Below are positions 30,338 to 38,761 of a stretch of DNA of 64,000 bases, piece after piece (position 1 is the first letter of the stretch; the number at the start of each line of letters is the position of its first letter). The notes beneath the pieces were generated by a model. The model was not told the DNA's origin and ran no database searches. It saw only the letters and a list, made by a program, of their open reading frames with translations. Origin of the DNA: an uncultured Coriobacteriaceae bacterium (GTDB lineage: Bacteria; Actinomycetota; Coriobacteriia; Coriobacteriales; Atopobiaceae); the NCBI GenBank assembly GCA_948439405.1, contig CAOJNB010000006.1, positions 1 through 64,000 of the forward strand. Direction: 5' to 3'. The translations under genes and the position numbers were made by a program.

Positions 30338-30844
30338 ATGGCGCGTGGAAGGGGCGGCAGGGCGTCCGCCGCGGTGGCGAGCCTCGCGCTGGCGGCCCTC
30401 ACGGCCGCGGCGGCGACGGCGTCCCTCGCCGTGCGAGGGGACGCGACGCGAGGGCCCGGGCGGACCTTCGCCGCGGGGTGGGAGGACGCGTTCCACGCGC
30501 ACGCGTGGGAACCCGTCTACGGGACCGTCGAGGTGCCCGCCGCGACGCACGTCGTCCGGCACGGGCCCGAGGTCGGCGTCGAGGTGGCGTCGGAGACCGT
30601 CTGCAACGCCTGCGGGAGAATCGTCACGGGGGCGACGCGGGAGCACGAGGCCGCGACGGGGCATGCGGGCTTCACGGCCGACGTGCCCGTCGAGCGCGAG
30701 GTGGTGCTCGCCGAGGGCTGGGACGAGGTCGTGGCCGACGAGCCCGCGCGCTCCGAGCTCGTCCGCGTCGGGGACAGGTGCGCGTCGTGCGGCGCGGAGC
30801 GTCCCGCGGGCGGAGGTGACGCGGGCGATGCGGGGCAGCCGTAG
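30338..30844 (+). CDS. Secreted Cys-pair (zinc-ribbon-like) protein of sortase locus
   Basis: A 168-residue protein of no family I can name. Residues about 8-35 form a signal peptide or anchor. The mature part opens HAHAWEPVYGTVEVPAATHVV and has two Cys pairs, CNACG and CASCG, about 55 residues apart, with HEAATGHAGF between them. Such a Cys4 or Cys/His arrangement suggests one bound zinc. Similar HTHxWxxVYxTV / CxxCG proteins occur near SpaA pilin and sortase genes of gut actinobacteria (recalled, not searched). The ATG at 30338 follows GAGGGAGG; the gene overlaps the sortase start by 17 bases. It has no C-terminal sorting signal. A chaperone or scaffold role in surface-protein assembly is only a guess. 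Confidence 0.75.
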   Translation: MARGRGGRASAAVASLALAALTAAAATASLAVRGDATRGPGRTFAAGWEDAFHAHAWEPVYGTVEVPAATHVVRHGPEVGVEVASETVCNACGRIVTGATREHEAATGHAGFTADVPVEREVVLAEGWDEVVADEPARSELVRVGDRCASCGAERPAGGGDAGDAGQP

Positions 30845-31568
30845 GCGGGCGCGGCGGGTCGCGCTCGCCCTCGGCGGCATGCTCCTCGCAGGCGCCGTCG
30901 CCCTCGCCGGGCTCTGGGCCGCGTCGGCGGTGCGGGCGGGCGCCTGCGACCCGGACCCGGAGAGGCGCCTCGCGCGCGACGCGTCCCCGGACGTCCCCGC
31001 CGTCGACTGGGAGTGGTGGCTCGCGGCCAACCCCGGCGTCGTCGCCTGGCTGAGCGTGCCGGGCACGGCGGTGAGCCTGCCGGTCGTCCGGGCGCCCGCC
31101 GGCGACCCCGGCTTCTACCTCTCCCACGACGTCTTCGGCACGTGGAACCCGCACGGTGCCGTCTACCTCGACGCCTCCTGCGACGGCATCGACGGCGCGC
31201 CCTGCGTCGTGCTCTTCGGGCACCACAGCTGGGACGGGACCATGCTCGCCCCGCTCGCGGGATACGCGGACGAGGACTGGGCCCGCTCCCACCGCGAGGT
31301 CGTCGTGCAGACGCCGGACGGGAGGACGCGACGCCTCCTCGTGCGCGCCGTCGACGTCGTGCGCGCCGACGAGCCCGTGAAGCGCACGGAGTTCGCGGAC
31401 GAGGCCGACCTGGAGGCGTACTGGCGGGAGCGCTTCGAGGCAGCCGACGTCCGCCTCGAGGAGGCGCCCGCGGAGACGGACCAGCTGTGGTGCCTCGTCA
31501 CCTGCTCCTACACGAGATGGCCGGGAAGCGAGAGGACGATGGTGCTCGCCTGCGAGGACGCGTCGTGA
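30828..31568 (+). CDS. srtB: Class B sortase
   Basis: A 246-residue membrane-anchored transpeptidase. One N-terminal helix (about 9-30) follows an Arg-rich start. The catalytic triad is visible: H132 in LFGHHSWDGTM, C226 in LVTCSY and R236 in SERTMVLA. The order and the insert before the Cys are those of class B sortases, which include some pilin polymerases. Placement directly behind the SpaA/VaFE protein makes that LDQTG protein the likely substrate. I start at the ATG at 30828 (GGAGG 11 bases upstream). An in-frame GTG at 30816 is possible. It overlaps the preceding Cys-pair gene, so the two are co-translated. Confidence 0.92.
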   Translation: MRGSRRRARRVALALGGMLLAGAVALAGLWAASAVRAGACDPDPERRLARDASPDVPAVDWEWWLAANPGVVAWLSVPGTAVSLPVVRAPAGDPGFYLSHDVFGTWNPHGAVYLDASCDGIDGAPCVVLFGHHSWDGTMLAPLAGYADEDWARSHREVVVQTPDGRTRRLLVRAVDVVRADEPVKRTEFADEADLEAYWRERFEAADVRLEEAPAETDQLWCLVTCSYTRWPGSERTMVLACEDAS

Positions 31569-31574
31569 TGCTGG

Positions 31575-31580
31575 TAGGAT
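31575..31580 (+). promoter_or_regulatory. Putative -10 box for phosphoesterase gene
   Basis: TAGGAT on the plus strand, seven bases after the sortase stop and 34 bases before the GTG at 31614. It suggests that the phosphoesterase pair has its own promoter. Confidence 0.4.
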
Positions 31581-31613
31581 GCCCCCAGGGAGGCGGCGAC
31601 GGAGGAGGCGGGC

Positions 31614-32210
31614 GTGATTTGGTTCACATCGGACCTCCACCTCGGGCACGCGAACATCCTCCGGCTCGCCGGGCGTCCCTGGGAGGACGTCGACCGCATG
31701 AACGCCGCGCTCGTCTCCGCGATCAACGCGCGCGTCATGCCCGGCGATACCCTCTACGTGCTCGGCGACTTCTCCTTCAAGCTCAAGCGCTGGCGCGCGC
31801 TGGAGCTGAGGGGGCGCATCTGGTGCCGCGACGTGCGGCTCGTGCCCGGCAACCACGACAAGAACTGGGCGGACCCCGAGGTGGCCGGTGCCTTCGCAGT
31901 GGAGCCCGAGCTCGTGCGTCTCCATGCCGGAGACCGGCCGCTCGTGCTGTGCCACTACCCGCTCATGGACTGGCCCTCGCTCCGCCACGGCGCCATCCAC
32001 CTGCACGGGCACCTGCACGCCCCGGCCTCCTACAACGAGTGGAACCGCAGGCAGGGGCTGCTGCGCTACGACGTCGGCGTGGACGCGAACGGCTACGCGC
32101 CCGTGTCGCTCGACGAGGTCCTCGCCTACTTCGCGGGCGTCGAGCACCGGCGCCGCGTGACGCGCGACGTGTGGGAGGCCTTCCTCCCGCCCGGGCGGGA
32201 GGAGGCGTGA
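31614..32210 (+). CDS. Calcineurin-like metallophosphoesterase
   Basis: A 198-residue metallophosphoesterase with all metal-binding motifs: TSDLHLGH (D-x-H), LGDFSF (GD), PGNHDK (GNH), VLCHYP and HGHLHAP. It resembles the small phage-like or cytoplasmic phosphoesterase branch (MJ0936/YfcE relatives). There is no signal peptide, so it acts in the cytoplasm; the substrate is unknown. The GTG at 31614 has GGAGGCGGGC upstream. Its stop overlaps the next gene's GTG by four bases, coupling it to a secreted DUF1287 protein. Confidence 0.9.
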   Translation: MIWFTSDLHLGHANILRLAGRPWEDVDRMNAALVSAINARVMPGDTLYVLGDFSFKLKRWRALELRGRIWCRDVRLVPGNHDKNWADPEVAGAFAVEPELVRLHAGDRPLVLCHYPLMDWPSLRHGAIHLHGHLHAPASYNEWNRRQGLLRYDVGVDANGYAPVSLDEVLAYFAGVEHRRRVTRDVWEAFLPPGREEA

Positions 32211-32860
32211 GGCGGCGGGCCGCCGTGGTCGCCTGCGCCCTGCTGGCGGCGGCGCTCGCCTGCGGGGCCGCCCTCGTGGGCGGCGGCATGCTGTGCGTCA
32301 CCTCCGCCGCGCGGCCCGAGGACCGCTGGGAGGGCGCGTCGCCCGCCCCCGGCAACGAGGCGATGCTCGGCGGCGCCCTCGACTACGTCGCGACCCGGCC
32401 GCACTACCGCAGCGCCTACTACGCCGGGGGATGGCCCGACGACGGCTGCGGCACCTGCGCGGACGTGGTCGCCCATGCGATGCTGGCGGCGGGCTACGAC
32501 CTCCCCGCGCTCATGGCGGAGGACGTCGAGGCCGCCCCAGAGGCCTATCCGGGCGTCGACGCGCCCGATCCCGCCATCGACTGGCGCCGCACCGCGAACC
32601 AGCAGGCGTGGCTCGACCGCCACGCGCGGCGCCTGCCCACGGGACTCGGGGACCCCTCCGCGTGGCGGGGAGGCGACGTCGTGGCCTTCGACGCGACGGG
32701 CGACGGGGTCGCCGACCACGTGGGAATCGTCTCGGACCGCCGCGGCGCCGGGGGCGTCCCCTACCTCGTCCACCACGAGGGTCCCTTCCAGCTGCGCTAC
32801 GAGGAGGACGTCCTCGGCGCGCGGGCGAACGAGGTCTGCGGGCACTGGCGGCTGGCCTAG
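32207..32860 (+). CDS. DUF1287 (YijF-like) secreted protein
   Basis: A 217-residue exported protein: signal segment about 5-32, then a DUF1287 domain. Family signatures are DGCGTCADVVAHAMLAAGYD, the PDPAIDWRRTANQ stretch, WRGGDVVAFD, and DHVGIVSDRRG ending with GHWRLA. The Cys-His layout resembles NlpC/P60-type papain-fold hydrolases, so a cell-wall or peptide-amide hydrolase is plausible, but no activity is established for this family. The GTG overlaps the phosphoesterase stop (GTGA). It converges on the adenine deaminase gene with 12 bases between the stops. Confidence 0.85.
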   Translation: MRRRAAVVACALLAAALACGAALVGGGMLCVTSAARPEDRWEGASPAPGNEAMLGGALDYVATRPHYRSAYYAGGWPDDGCGTCADVVAHAMLAAGYDLPALMAEDVEAAPEAYPGVDAPDPAIDWRRTANQQAWLDRHARRLPTGLGDPSAWRGGDVVAFDATGDGVADHVGIVSDRRGAGGVPYLVHHEGPFQLRYEEDVLGARANEVCGHWRLA

Positions 32861-32872
32861 GGCCTACGGGCG

Positions 32873-34705
32873 CTACTCCCCCTCGACCACCAGGGGGACG
32901 AACTCGTAGGCGGTGCAGTCCACGTAGCCGCGGTCCGTCAGGCGGAGCTCGGGGATGCAGGCGAGCGAGAGCAGCCCCATCGTCATGAAGGGCGACGCCA
33001 TCGCGCAGCCCATCTCCGCCCAGGCGCGCTCCACGCCGGCTACCTGCTCGGCGACCTCCTCGACGCCCCGGTCGCTCATGATCCCGAACACGGGCAGCTC
33101 CACGAGGCCCAGGACCTCGCCGTCGCGCACGGCGACCTCGCCGCCGCCGCGCTCGACGAGCGTGCGCGCCGCGAGGGCCATGTCCCGGTCGTCGTCGCCC
33201 ACCACGAGCAGGTTGTGGGCGTCGTGGGCGACCGTCTGGGCGAGCGCGCCGTGCACGCCGAAGCCCTTCGCGAACCCGGCGGCGTACCTGCCGGTCGCGT
33301 GGTGGCGCTCGAAGACGAAGGCCTTGAGAACGTCGGAGCCGGGCTCGGGCTCGAGACAGCCGTCGACGACGGGCACGCGCACGTGCTCCTCGCGGGTCAC
33401 GGTGGAGCCCGAGGACGAGGTGATCGCACGCACCACGGCGGAGTCGCCCGCGACGGGCGTCCCGTCGGCCGCGACGGCGGGGATGCGGAAGGTGGCCTCG
33501 TCGATCTCGAGGCCCACGCGCATCGTGTCGCGCGCCGTCGCGTCCCAGGAGTAGGGCGCGGGGTCGAACAGCGCGCGGCCCTCCTCGGCCACGACCTCGC
33601 CGTCGATCATCGTCATGAGGACGCGGAAGTCCTCGAGGTCCTCGAGCAGCACCAGGTCGGCGCACTTGCCCGGGGTGACGGAGCCCATCTCGCGGGCGAG
33701 GCCGAAGCACTCGGCGGCGTTGATCGTGACCATCTGGACGGCCGTGACCGCATCGATGCCGCAGGCGACCGCCATGCGCAGGACGCGGTCGAGGTGCCCC
33801 TCGGCGAGCAGCGTGGAGGGGTGGCAGTCGTCGGTCACGAGGCACATCAGCCTGGTGTCGAGCTCGCCCGAGGCCGCGACCGGGGCGAGGTCCGCGAGGT
33901 TCTGCCAGGCCGAGCCCTCGCGCAGCAGCGCGTACTGGCCGAGGCGCACCTTCGCGGCGGCCTCCTCGGCCGAGACCGACTCGTGGCAGCAGGAGATGCC
34001 GGCCGCGACGTAGGCGTTGAGCTGGCGGTCGGTGTCGCGCACGGTGAAGTGGCCGGTCGCGACCTTGCCCGCCTCGAGCGTGGCGGAGACCTCGCCCATC
34101 GGCAGGTCGTCGCAGGCGAGCACGCCGGGGTCGTTCATCATCTCCCCCAGCCCGACGACCTCGTCGTAGCCCATCGCGCGGCGGACGTCGTCGACGCCGA
34201 CCGAGGAGCCGGTGTCCTCGAAGCCGGGCACGGCCGGCACGCAGGAGCCCGGCGTCACCATGCACTTCAGCGGGACGCGAGCGGCGTCGGCGAGCAGCTC
34301 GTCGAGCGCGTCCATGCCGGCCACGTTCATCGCCTCGTGCGGGTCCCACGCGATCGCGGAGGTCCCGTGCGGCACGACGGCGCGCGCGTACTCGGCGGGC
34401 CCCACCATCGCGGACTCGACGTGGACGTGGGCGTCGATGAAGGCGGGGGCGAGGTAGGCGCCGCCCGCGTCGATCACGCGGGTGCCCTCGCCGACGCAGT
34501 GCCCGGCGGTGCGCCCTCCCAGCCCGAGGTAGGCCACGCGCCCGCAGGCGACGGCGACGTCGGCGTCCTCGATCACCTCGCCGGAGGTCACGCTCACGAG
34601 ACGCGCCCCGCGCACGACGACGTCCGCGGCGCGCCTCCCCTGGGCCACCTCGACCAGCTCCCGGTTGCACTCCCACAGGGGCCTGTGGCAGAACGCGTCG
34701 CGCAT
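32873..34705 (-). CDS. ade: Adenine deaminase
   Basis: A 610-residue amidohydrolase converting adenine to hypoxanthine and ammonia for purine salvage. Family features are the metal site FIDAHVHVESAM, HGTSAIAWDPHEAMNV, the Asp/His in LVTDDCHPSTL, and the C-terminal half with VAHDAHNLLVVG and FMTMGLLSLACIPELRLTDR. Length is close to the usual 570-600. The ATG at 34705 follows AGCGGAGGGAGACC on the minus strand. It is the last gene of the yebC-amaP-DUF2273-murT-gatD-ade run, 15 bases behind gatD. A role in nucleotide salvage has no evident link to the wall genes, so the pairing may be only operonic. Confidence 0.95.
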   Translation of the reverse strand: MRDAFCHRPLWECNRELVEVAQGRRAADVVVRGARLVSVTSGEVIEDADVAVACGRVAYLGLGGRTAGHCVGEGTRVIDAGGAYLAPAFIDAHVHVESAMVGPAEYARAVVPHGTSAIAWDPHEAMNVAGMDALDELLADAARVPLKCMVTPGSCVPAVPGFEDTGSSVGVDDVRRAMGYDEVVGLGEMMNDPGVLACDDLPMGEVSATLEAGKVATGHFTVRDTDRQLNAYVAAGISCCHESVSAEEAAAKVRLGQYALLREGSAWQNLADLAPVAASGELDTRLMCLVTDDCHPSTLLAEGHLDRVLRMAVACGIDAVTAVQMVTINAAECFGLAREMGSVTPGKCADLVLLEDLEDFRVLMTMIDGEVVAEEGRALFDPAPYSWDATARDTMRVGLEIDEATFRIPAVAADGTPVAGDSAVVRAITSSSGSTVTREEHVRVPVVDGCLEPEPGSDVLKAFVFERHHATGRYAAGFAKGFGVHGALAQTVAHDAHNLLVVGDDDRDMALAARTLVERGGGEVAVRDGEVLGLVELPVFGIMSDRGVEEVAEQVAGVERAWAEMGCAMASPFMTMGLLSLACIPELRLTDRGYVDCTAYEFVPLVVEGE

Positions 34706-34720
34706 CGTGGTCTCCCTCCG

Positions 34721-35464
34721 CTAGAGCTCCTCCACCTGGCCGCTCGTCAGCCGCTCGTACATCACGCGGTTCGCCGCGAGCTCCTCGGCGTCGTCGAGCG
34801 GCTCGAGCGAGCCGTCCCCGCAGCGCCGCTCCAGCGCGCGGGAGAGCAGCCAGTCCGCCACGCCGGGGTTCTTGGGGAGCAGGGGCCCGTGGACGTAGGT
34901 GCCCAGCACGTTGCGGTAGAGGCACCCCTCGCGCCCGCTCGTCCCGTCGTTGCCCTTGCCGTAGACGACGCGGCCCAGCGGCTCGACGCCCGGGCCGAGC
35001 GTGGTGCGGCCGCCGTGGTTCTCGTAGCCCACGATCGGCTGGTCGGCGACGCGGCTCTCCAGCACGACGTTGCCGATCAGGCGGGGCTCGCCGCGGTCCG
35101 TGCGCAGGTCGACGAGGGAGAGGCCCTCGACGCGCTCCTCCCCCATCATGTAGTACTCGCCGAGCAGCTGGTAGCCGCCGCACACCGCGAGCAGAGTCCC
35201 GCCGTCCTCGACGAAGGAGCGCAGCTCGCCGCCCACCTCGAGCAGGCTCTCGCACACGATCCTCTGCTCGCGGTCGGACCCGCCGCCGATGACGGCGAGG
35301 TCGGCGTCGGCGAAGCTCGGGCGCTCCCCGACGTGGACCTCGCTCACCTCGCAGGCGATGCCGCGCCAGGCGCAGCGGCGCTCGAGGACGAGCACGTTGC
35401 CGGAGTCCCCGTACAGGTTCAGCAGCTCCGGGTACAGGTGGACGAGCGTCAGCGAGCGGCTCAC
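34721..35464 (-). CDS. gatD: Lipid II isoglutaminyl synthase, glutamine amidotransferase subunit
   Basis: A 247-residue class I glutamine amidotransferase of the CobB/CobQ-like GatD type. It supplies ammonia so that MurT can amidate the alpha-carboxyl of D-glutamate in lipid II, a step needed for efficient cross-linking in many Gram-positives. Visible are LYPELLNLYGDSGNVLVL, nucleophile C95 in LLAVCGGYQLLG and the histidine in GTYVHGPLLPKNP. The GTG start overlaps the murT stop by four bases (GTGA), so the two subunits are made together. Confidence 0.95.
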   Translation of the reverse strand: MSRSLTLVHLYPELLNLYGDSGNVLVLERRCAWRGIACEVSEVHVGERPSFADADLAVIGGGSDREQRIVCESLLEVGGELRSFVEDGGTLLAVCGGYQLLGEYYMMGEERVEGLSLVDLRTDRGEPRLIGNVVLESRVADQPIVGYENHGGRTTLGPGVEPLGRVVYGKGNDGTSGREGCLYRNVLGTYVHGPLLPKNPGVADWLLSRALERRCGDGSLEPLDDAEELAANRVMYERLTSGQVEEL

Positions 35465-36807
35465 ACGGCCTCACCCACCCTCTCGAGCTCGGCCTTGGCG
35501 GGCCAGAGGGCCGAGTAGTTGCACAGCACGTAGAGGGGGCGCGCCGCGGGCTCGTCCGACACGGCCGCGAGCGCCTCGCCGACGTCCGCGGCGAGCGAGG
35601 CCGGCAGGCCCGCGTACTTGCAGCGGACCTGCACGTCGTTGGCGCGCGAGCCGCCGCACAGCACGCGGACGCCCTCGTCGGCGGCGAGGCGCTCCAGGTC
35701 CATGTCCCAGATCCAGGAGATGTCCTTGCCGTCGTTGAAGTCGTCGTTGATCACGAGGTAGACGGACTTCGGCCGCTCGTCGGCGAGCAGCATCGCGATG
35801 TTCTGGTTGAAACCCGTCGGGTTCTTCGCCAGGTTCAGCACGACCTCGCGGCCGTCCACGACGAAGTGCTGCAGGCGCCCGTTCGCGGGATGGTAGGCGT
35901 TGAGGGCGCGCCGGAAGTCGTCAGCCGAGACGCCGGAGAGCGAGGCGGCGGCGAAGGCGGCGAGCAGGTTGTAGACCATGTAGACGCCGCCGAACGAGGC
36001 GGAGACGCGCCCGCGCGCGCCGTCCGGGCCGGCGACGTCGAAGGCGACGCCGCCGCGGCCGACCTCCACCGCGGAGGCGGAGAAGTCGAGCGCGGGCCGG
36101 GAGAAGCCGCAGGCGGGGCAGCGGAACGCCCCCAGCTGTGCGTAGGTTCGGAAGTCGTAGGAGAGCTCGGCGCCGCACGCCTGGCAGAAGCGGGCCTCCG
36201 GGACGCGCTCGGCGGGAAGCCCCAGGTCCTCTGCGATGCCGAAGGACAGCACGCGCGTGCCCGAGGCGGCGGCGCGGCGCGCCACCCCCATCGAGAGCGG
36301 GTCGTCGCCGCAGACGAGCAGCGTCGTCTCCGGGGAGGCCGCGAGCGAGCGGACGATCACGTCCTGGACGTGGTCGATCTCGCCGGCGCGGTCGAGCTGG
36401 TCGCGGAAGAGGTTGAGCAGCACGAGCAGGCGCGGGCGCAGGGCCGGCAGGATGTGGATGCAGGAGAGCTCGTCGGCCTCGAGGACGGCGAGGTCGGCCG
36501 CGGGGGCGGCGAGCAGCGCGCTCGCGACCCCGGCCGCCATGTTGGCGCCCTCCCGGTTGCAGGCCACGCGGCGCCCGGAGGCCTCGACGGCGGCGGCGAG
36601 CACGTTGTTCGTCGTCGTCTTGCCGTTGGTGCCGCACACCACGACCGCGCCGTCTCGCAGGTCGCCGCCGAGCTCGGAGAGCAGGCGCGGCTGGACGGCG
36701 AGGGCCACGCGGCCCGGGAGCTGGGCGCCGTCGCGGCGCAGGACGCGGCGGAGCGCGAACGACGCGAGCCGCCCGGCGGCGCGCGCCGCGCCGGAGCGCG
36801 GGCCCAC
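35461..36807 (-). CDS. murT: Lipid II isoglutaminyl synthase, Mur ligase-like subunit
   Basis: A 448-residue Mur-ligase-fold subunit that, with GatD, converts D-Glu to D-isoglutamine in lipid II using ATP. The P-loop CGTNGKTTTNN is at about 58-68. The MurT-specific zinc ribbon has four cysteines (RFCQACG and FRCPACG). The C-terminal DUF1727-type domain begins near VVLNLAKNPTGFNQN and contains YLVINDDFNDGKDISWIWD. The GTG at 36807 lies four bases after the stop of the DUF2273 gene. No class A or MurE-type enzyme is adjacent. Confidence 0.95.
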   Translation of the reverse strand: MGPRSGAARAAGRLASFALRRVLRRDGAQLPGRVALAVQPRLLSELGGDLRDGAVVVCGTNGKTTTNNVLAAAVEASGRRVACNREGANMAAGVASALLAAPAADLAVLEADELSCIHILPALRPRLLVLLNLFRDQLDRAGEIDHVQDVIVRSLAASPETTLLVCGDDPLSMGVARRAAASGTRVLSFGIAEDLGLPAERVPEARFCQACGAELSYDFRTYAQLGAFRCPACGFSRPALDFSASAVEVGRGGVAFDVAGPDGARGRVSASFGGVYMVYNLLAAFAAASLSGVSADDFRRALNAYHPANGRLQHFVVDGREVVLNLAKNPTGFNQNIAMLLADERPKSVYLVINDDFNDGKDISWIWDMDLERLAADEGVRVLCGGSRANDVQVRCKYAGLPASLAADVGEALAAVSDEPAARPLYVLCNYSALWPAKAELERVGEAV

Positions 36808-36811
36808 GGCC

Positions 36812-37102
36812 CTAGCCCTTCCTCAGCGTCTCGAGCCAGCCCCTGATCGCGCTCATGATCTTGGGGTCGCCGTCGAGGTACTGGCCGAAGGAGACGCCCG
36901 CGACCACGAACAGCATGATTACGAGGAACTGCCAGAAGCCGACGAACAGCAGGATGAGGGCGATCGCGAGGCCCGCGATCCCCCACAGCACGGCGTTCTC
37001 GTGGCCGGGCATCGCCGTGCCCACCCAGGCGCGTAGCTGATCGAGCAGGCTCTCGCCGCCCGTGCCCGGGCCGTCGCCGTCCCTCTTGTCGTGCTCCCCC
37101 AT
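36812..37102 (-). CDS. DUF2273 small membrane protein
   Basis: A 96-residue protein with two membrane helices (about 36-70: LWGIAGLAIALILLFVGFW and LVIMLFVVAGVSFGQYL) ending GDPKI, the pattern of DUF2273. In Firmicutes and Actinobacteria this family sits next to amaP and asp23 (alkaline shock) genes, as here with amaP directly upstream (two-base gap). No Asp23 gene is present in this cluster. The N-terminal 35 residues are charged and Gly-rich. A role in envelope stress anchoring is inferred from context only. Confidence 0.8.
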   Translation of the reverse strand: MGEHDKRDGDGPGTGGESLLDQLRAWVGTAMPGHENAVLWGIAGLAIALILLFVGFWQFLVIMLFVVAGVSFGQYLDGDPKIMSAIRGWLETLRKG

Positions 37103-37104
37103 GG

Positions 37105-37818
37105 CTACTCCTCGTCCCCGTCCCTCTCGCCACCAGTCTCGCCGACGGCGTCCTCGGCGCGCCCCTCGTCGGGCTCCCGCGCGGCGGAGGGCGCCTCGGG
37201 CTCCGCGACGGGAGCGGCGAGGGGGGCGGGCGCGTCAGCCCAGGCGGCGGGCTCGGGCGCGAGGGGCTCGGCGGCGGGCTCCTCGAAGCTCATGCGGTAG
37301 TCCTCGACCTGGGGCTCTGTGAACTCGAGGTCGACGCTGCGCAGCCGGTCGCCCACGAGCGAGGCGAGCCCGTAGCGCAGCTCCTCGCGCAGCTCGTCGG
37401 CGCGGTGCATCACGTCGATGGAGGACATGGGGCACACGCGCACGAACACGCGGACGCCGCCGCGGCGGCGCTTCGCCCTGACCACGACGTCGTCGGCGAC
37501 GCAGGTCCCGTCGGCCTCCACGATGGTGGCGGCGCGCGAGGAGACGGCGTCGCGCGTGACGGTGACGTGGCCCCCGTCGGGCAGGTTCACGCGAATCACG
37601 TCCGAGCGCGAGGAGAACAGGCCGATCAGCAGGATCAGCAGGGTCCCGAAGGCGCCCGCCACGCTGAGGCCGGCCACGGCCCGGTAGAACCAGTCCGTCC
37701 CCATGAGCGAGGCGACCTGGCGCACCCACGGCCCGTACCAGGACAGGCCGAGCGCCGCGAAGGCCGCGGTGCCGGCGAGCCCGTAGACGACGAAGACGAA
37801 CCGCTTGAACCCGCCCAT
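37105..37818 (-). CDS. amaP: Alkaline shock response membrane anchor protein AmaP
   Basis: A 237-residue membrane protein with two N-terminal helices (about 7-28 and 45-68) framing a short loop. A soluble AmaP/Asp23-like beta domain follows (about 80-170: VNLPDGGHVTVTRDAV, RVFVRVCPMSSIDVM). The last 65 residues are a low-complexity Ala/Glu/Pro tail. AmaP anchors Asp23 at the membrane in Staphylococcus. Here the partner gene is DUF2273, and Asp23 must be elsewhere or absent. The ATG is four bases beyond the yebC stop, so the two genes are co-transcribed. Confidence 0.82.
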   Translation of the reverse strand: MGGFKRFVFVVYGLAGTAAFAALGLSWYGPWVRQVASLMGTDWFYRAVAGLSVAGAFGTLLILLIGLFSSRSDVIRVNLPDGGHVTVTRDAVSSRAATIVEADGTCVADDVVVRAKRRRGGVRVFVRVCPMSSIDVMHRADELREELRYGLASLVGDRLRSVDLEFTEPQVEDYRMSFEEPAAEPLAPEPAAWADAPAPLAAPVAEPEAPSAAREPDEGRAEDAVGETGGERDGDEE

Positions 37819-37822
37819 GGGG

Positions 37823-38623
37823 CTACTCGTCCTCGGACAGGGCCGCGACGACCTCGTCGGTCATGTCCATGGTGGAGTAGACGTTCTGGACGTCCTCCAG
37901 GTCGTCGAGGCGGTCGATGAGGCGCTGGACCTTCTTGGCGTCGGAGGGGGAGACCTGCGTCGGGGTGGTGGGCACCATGGTGAGCTCGGAGCCCTTCACC
38001 TCGATGCCCTGCTCCTCGAGGCCCTTCTGCACGGCCTGCATGTTGTCGTAGGCCGTCCACACGATCCACTGCTCGCCGGCGTCCTCGTAGTCCTCGCCGC
38101 CGGCCTCGGCCACGGCCATCATGAACTCGTCCTCGTCGACGGCGTTCTCACGGTCGGCGACCTTCTTGTCCTCGCTCTTGATGACCTTCTCGACGGCGAT
38201 GGTGCCGCGGCGCTCGAACTGGAAGGCGACCGAGCCGGAGGTGCCCAGGTTGCCGTTGGAGTGCGAGAAGGCGCTGCGCACGTCGGCGGCGGTGCGGTTG
38301 CGGTTGTCGGTGAGGCAGTCCACGTAGACGGCGACGCCGGCCGGGCCGTAGCCCTCGTAGACGACCTCCTCGTAGACGGCGTTGTCCGCGCCGGCGCCGA
38401 AGGCCTTGTCGATGGCGGCCTTGATGCGGGCGTTGGGCATCGAGACCATGCGGGCGCGCTGGACGGCCGCGGCGAGCGACGCGTTGTTGTCCGGGTTGGG
38501 GTCGCCGCCCAGCTTGGCCGCGACGGTGATGTTGCGCGCCATCTTGGAGAACAGCGCCGAGCGCTTCGCGTCGGCGGCAGCCTTCTTGTGCTTGGTGGTA
38601 GCCCACTTGGAGTGTCCAGACAT
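37823..38623 (-). CDS. yebC: YebC/PmpR/TACO1-family protein
   Basis: A 266-residue member of the universal YebC family, linked to transcription control and, in newer work, to translation through proline-rich stretches. The start MSGHSKWATTKHKKAAADAK is the family hallmark, followed by VYEGYGPAGVAVYVDCLTDN and NGNLGTSGSVAFQFER. It is some 15-20 residues longer than usual because of an acidic insert (VDEDEFMMAVAEAGGEDYED). The ATG at 38623 follows GAGGGGACGAGAG; open frame upstream of it is not coding. It is the first gene of a six-gene operon. The TACO1-like translation link is suggestive next to a PBP with a proline-rich tail 8 kb away. Confidence 0.93.
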   Translation of the reverse strand: MSGHSKWATTKHKKAAADAKRSALFSKMARNITVAAKLGGDPNPDNNASLAAAVQRARMVSMPNARIKAAIDKAFGAGADNAVYEEVVYEGYGPAGVAVYVDCLTDNRNRTAADVRSAFSHSNGNLGTSGSVAFQFERRGTIAVEKVIKSEDKKVADRENAVDEDEFMMAVAEAGGEDYEDAGEQWIVWTAYDNMQAVQKGLEEQGIEVKGSELTMVPTTPTQVSPSDAKKVQRLIDRLDDLEDVQNVYSTMDMTDEVVAALSEDE

Positions 38624-38694
38624 CTCTCGTCCCCTCGCTCGAGCGCGCGATCCCGCAGGGTCCGGGACGCGCGCAACGTCTGCATAACGGATGT

Positions 38695-38700
38695 ATTCTA
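38695..38700 (-). promoter_or_regulatory. Putative -10 box for yebC operon
   Basis: TAGAAT on the minus strand, 72 bases before the yebC ATG, in a local A/T-rich patch (TAGAATACATCCGTTATGC). Confidence 0.5.
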
Positions 38701-38761
38701 GCCGCTCACGCCCGCCTCGGCACCCCGGGCGGCGCGGCTCCGGAAACACTCCCGAAAGCGC

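Noticed and set aside
23761-30402. A giant open frame reading through DUF1275, the helicase and the surface gene
   Set aside because: Only its last 225 codons (DUF1275) are real. The rest is out-of-frame reading of the helicase and antisense to the surface-protein gene.
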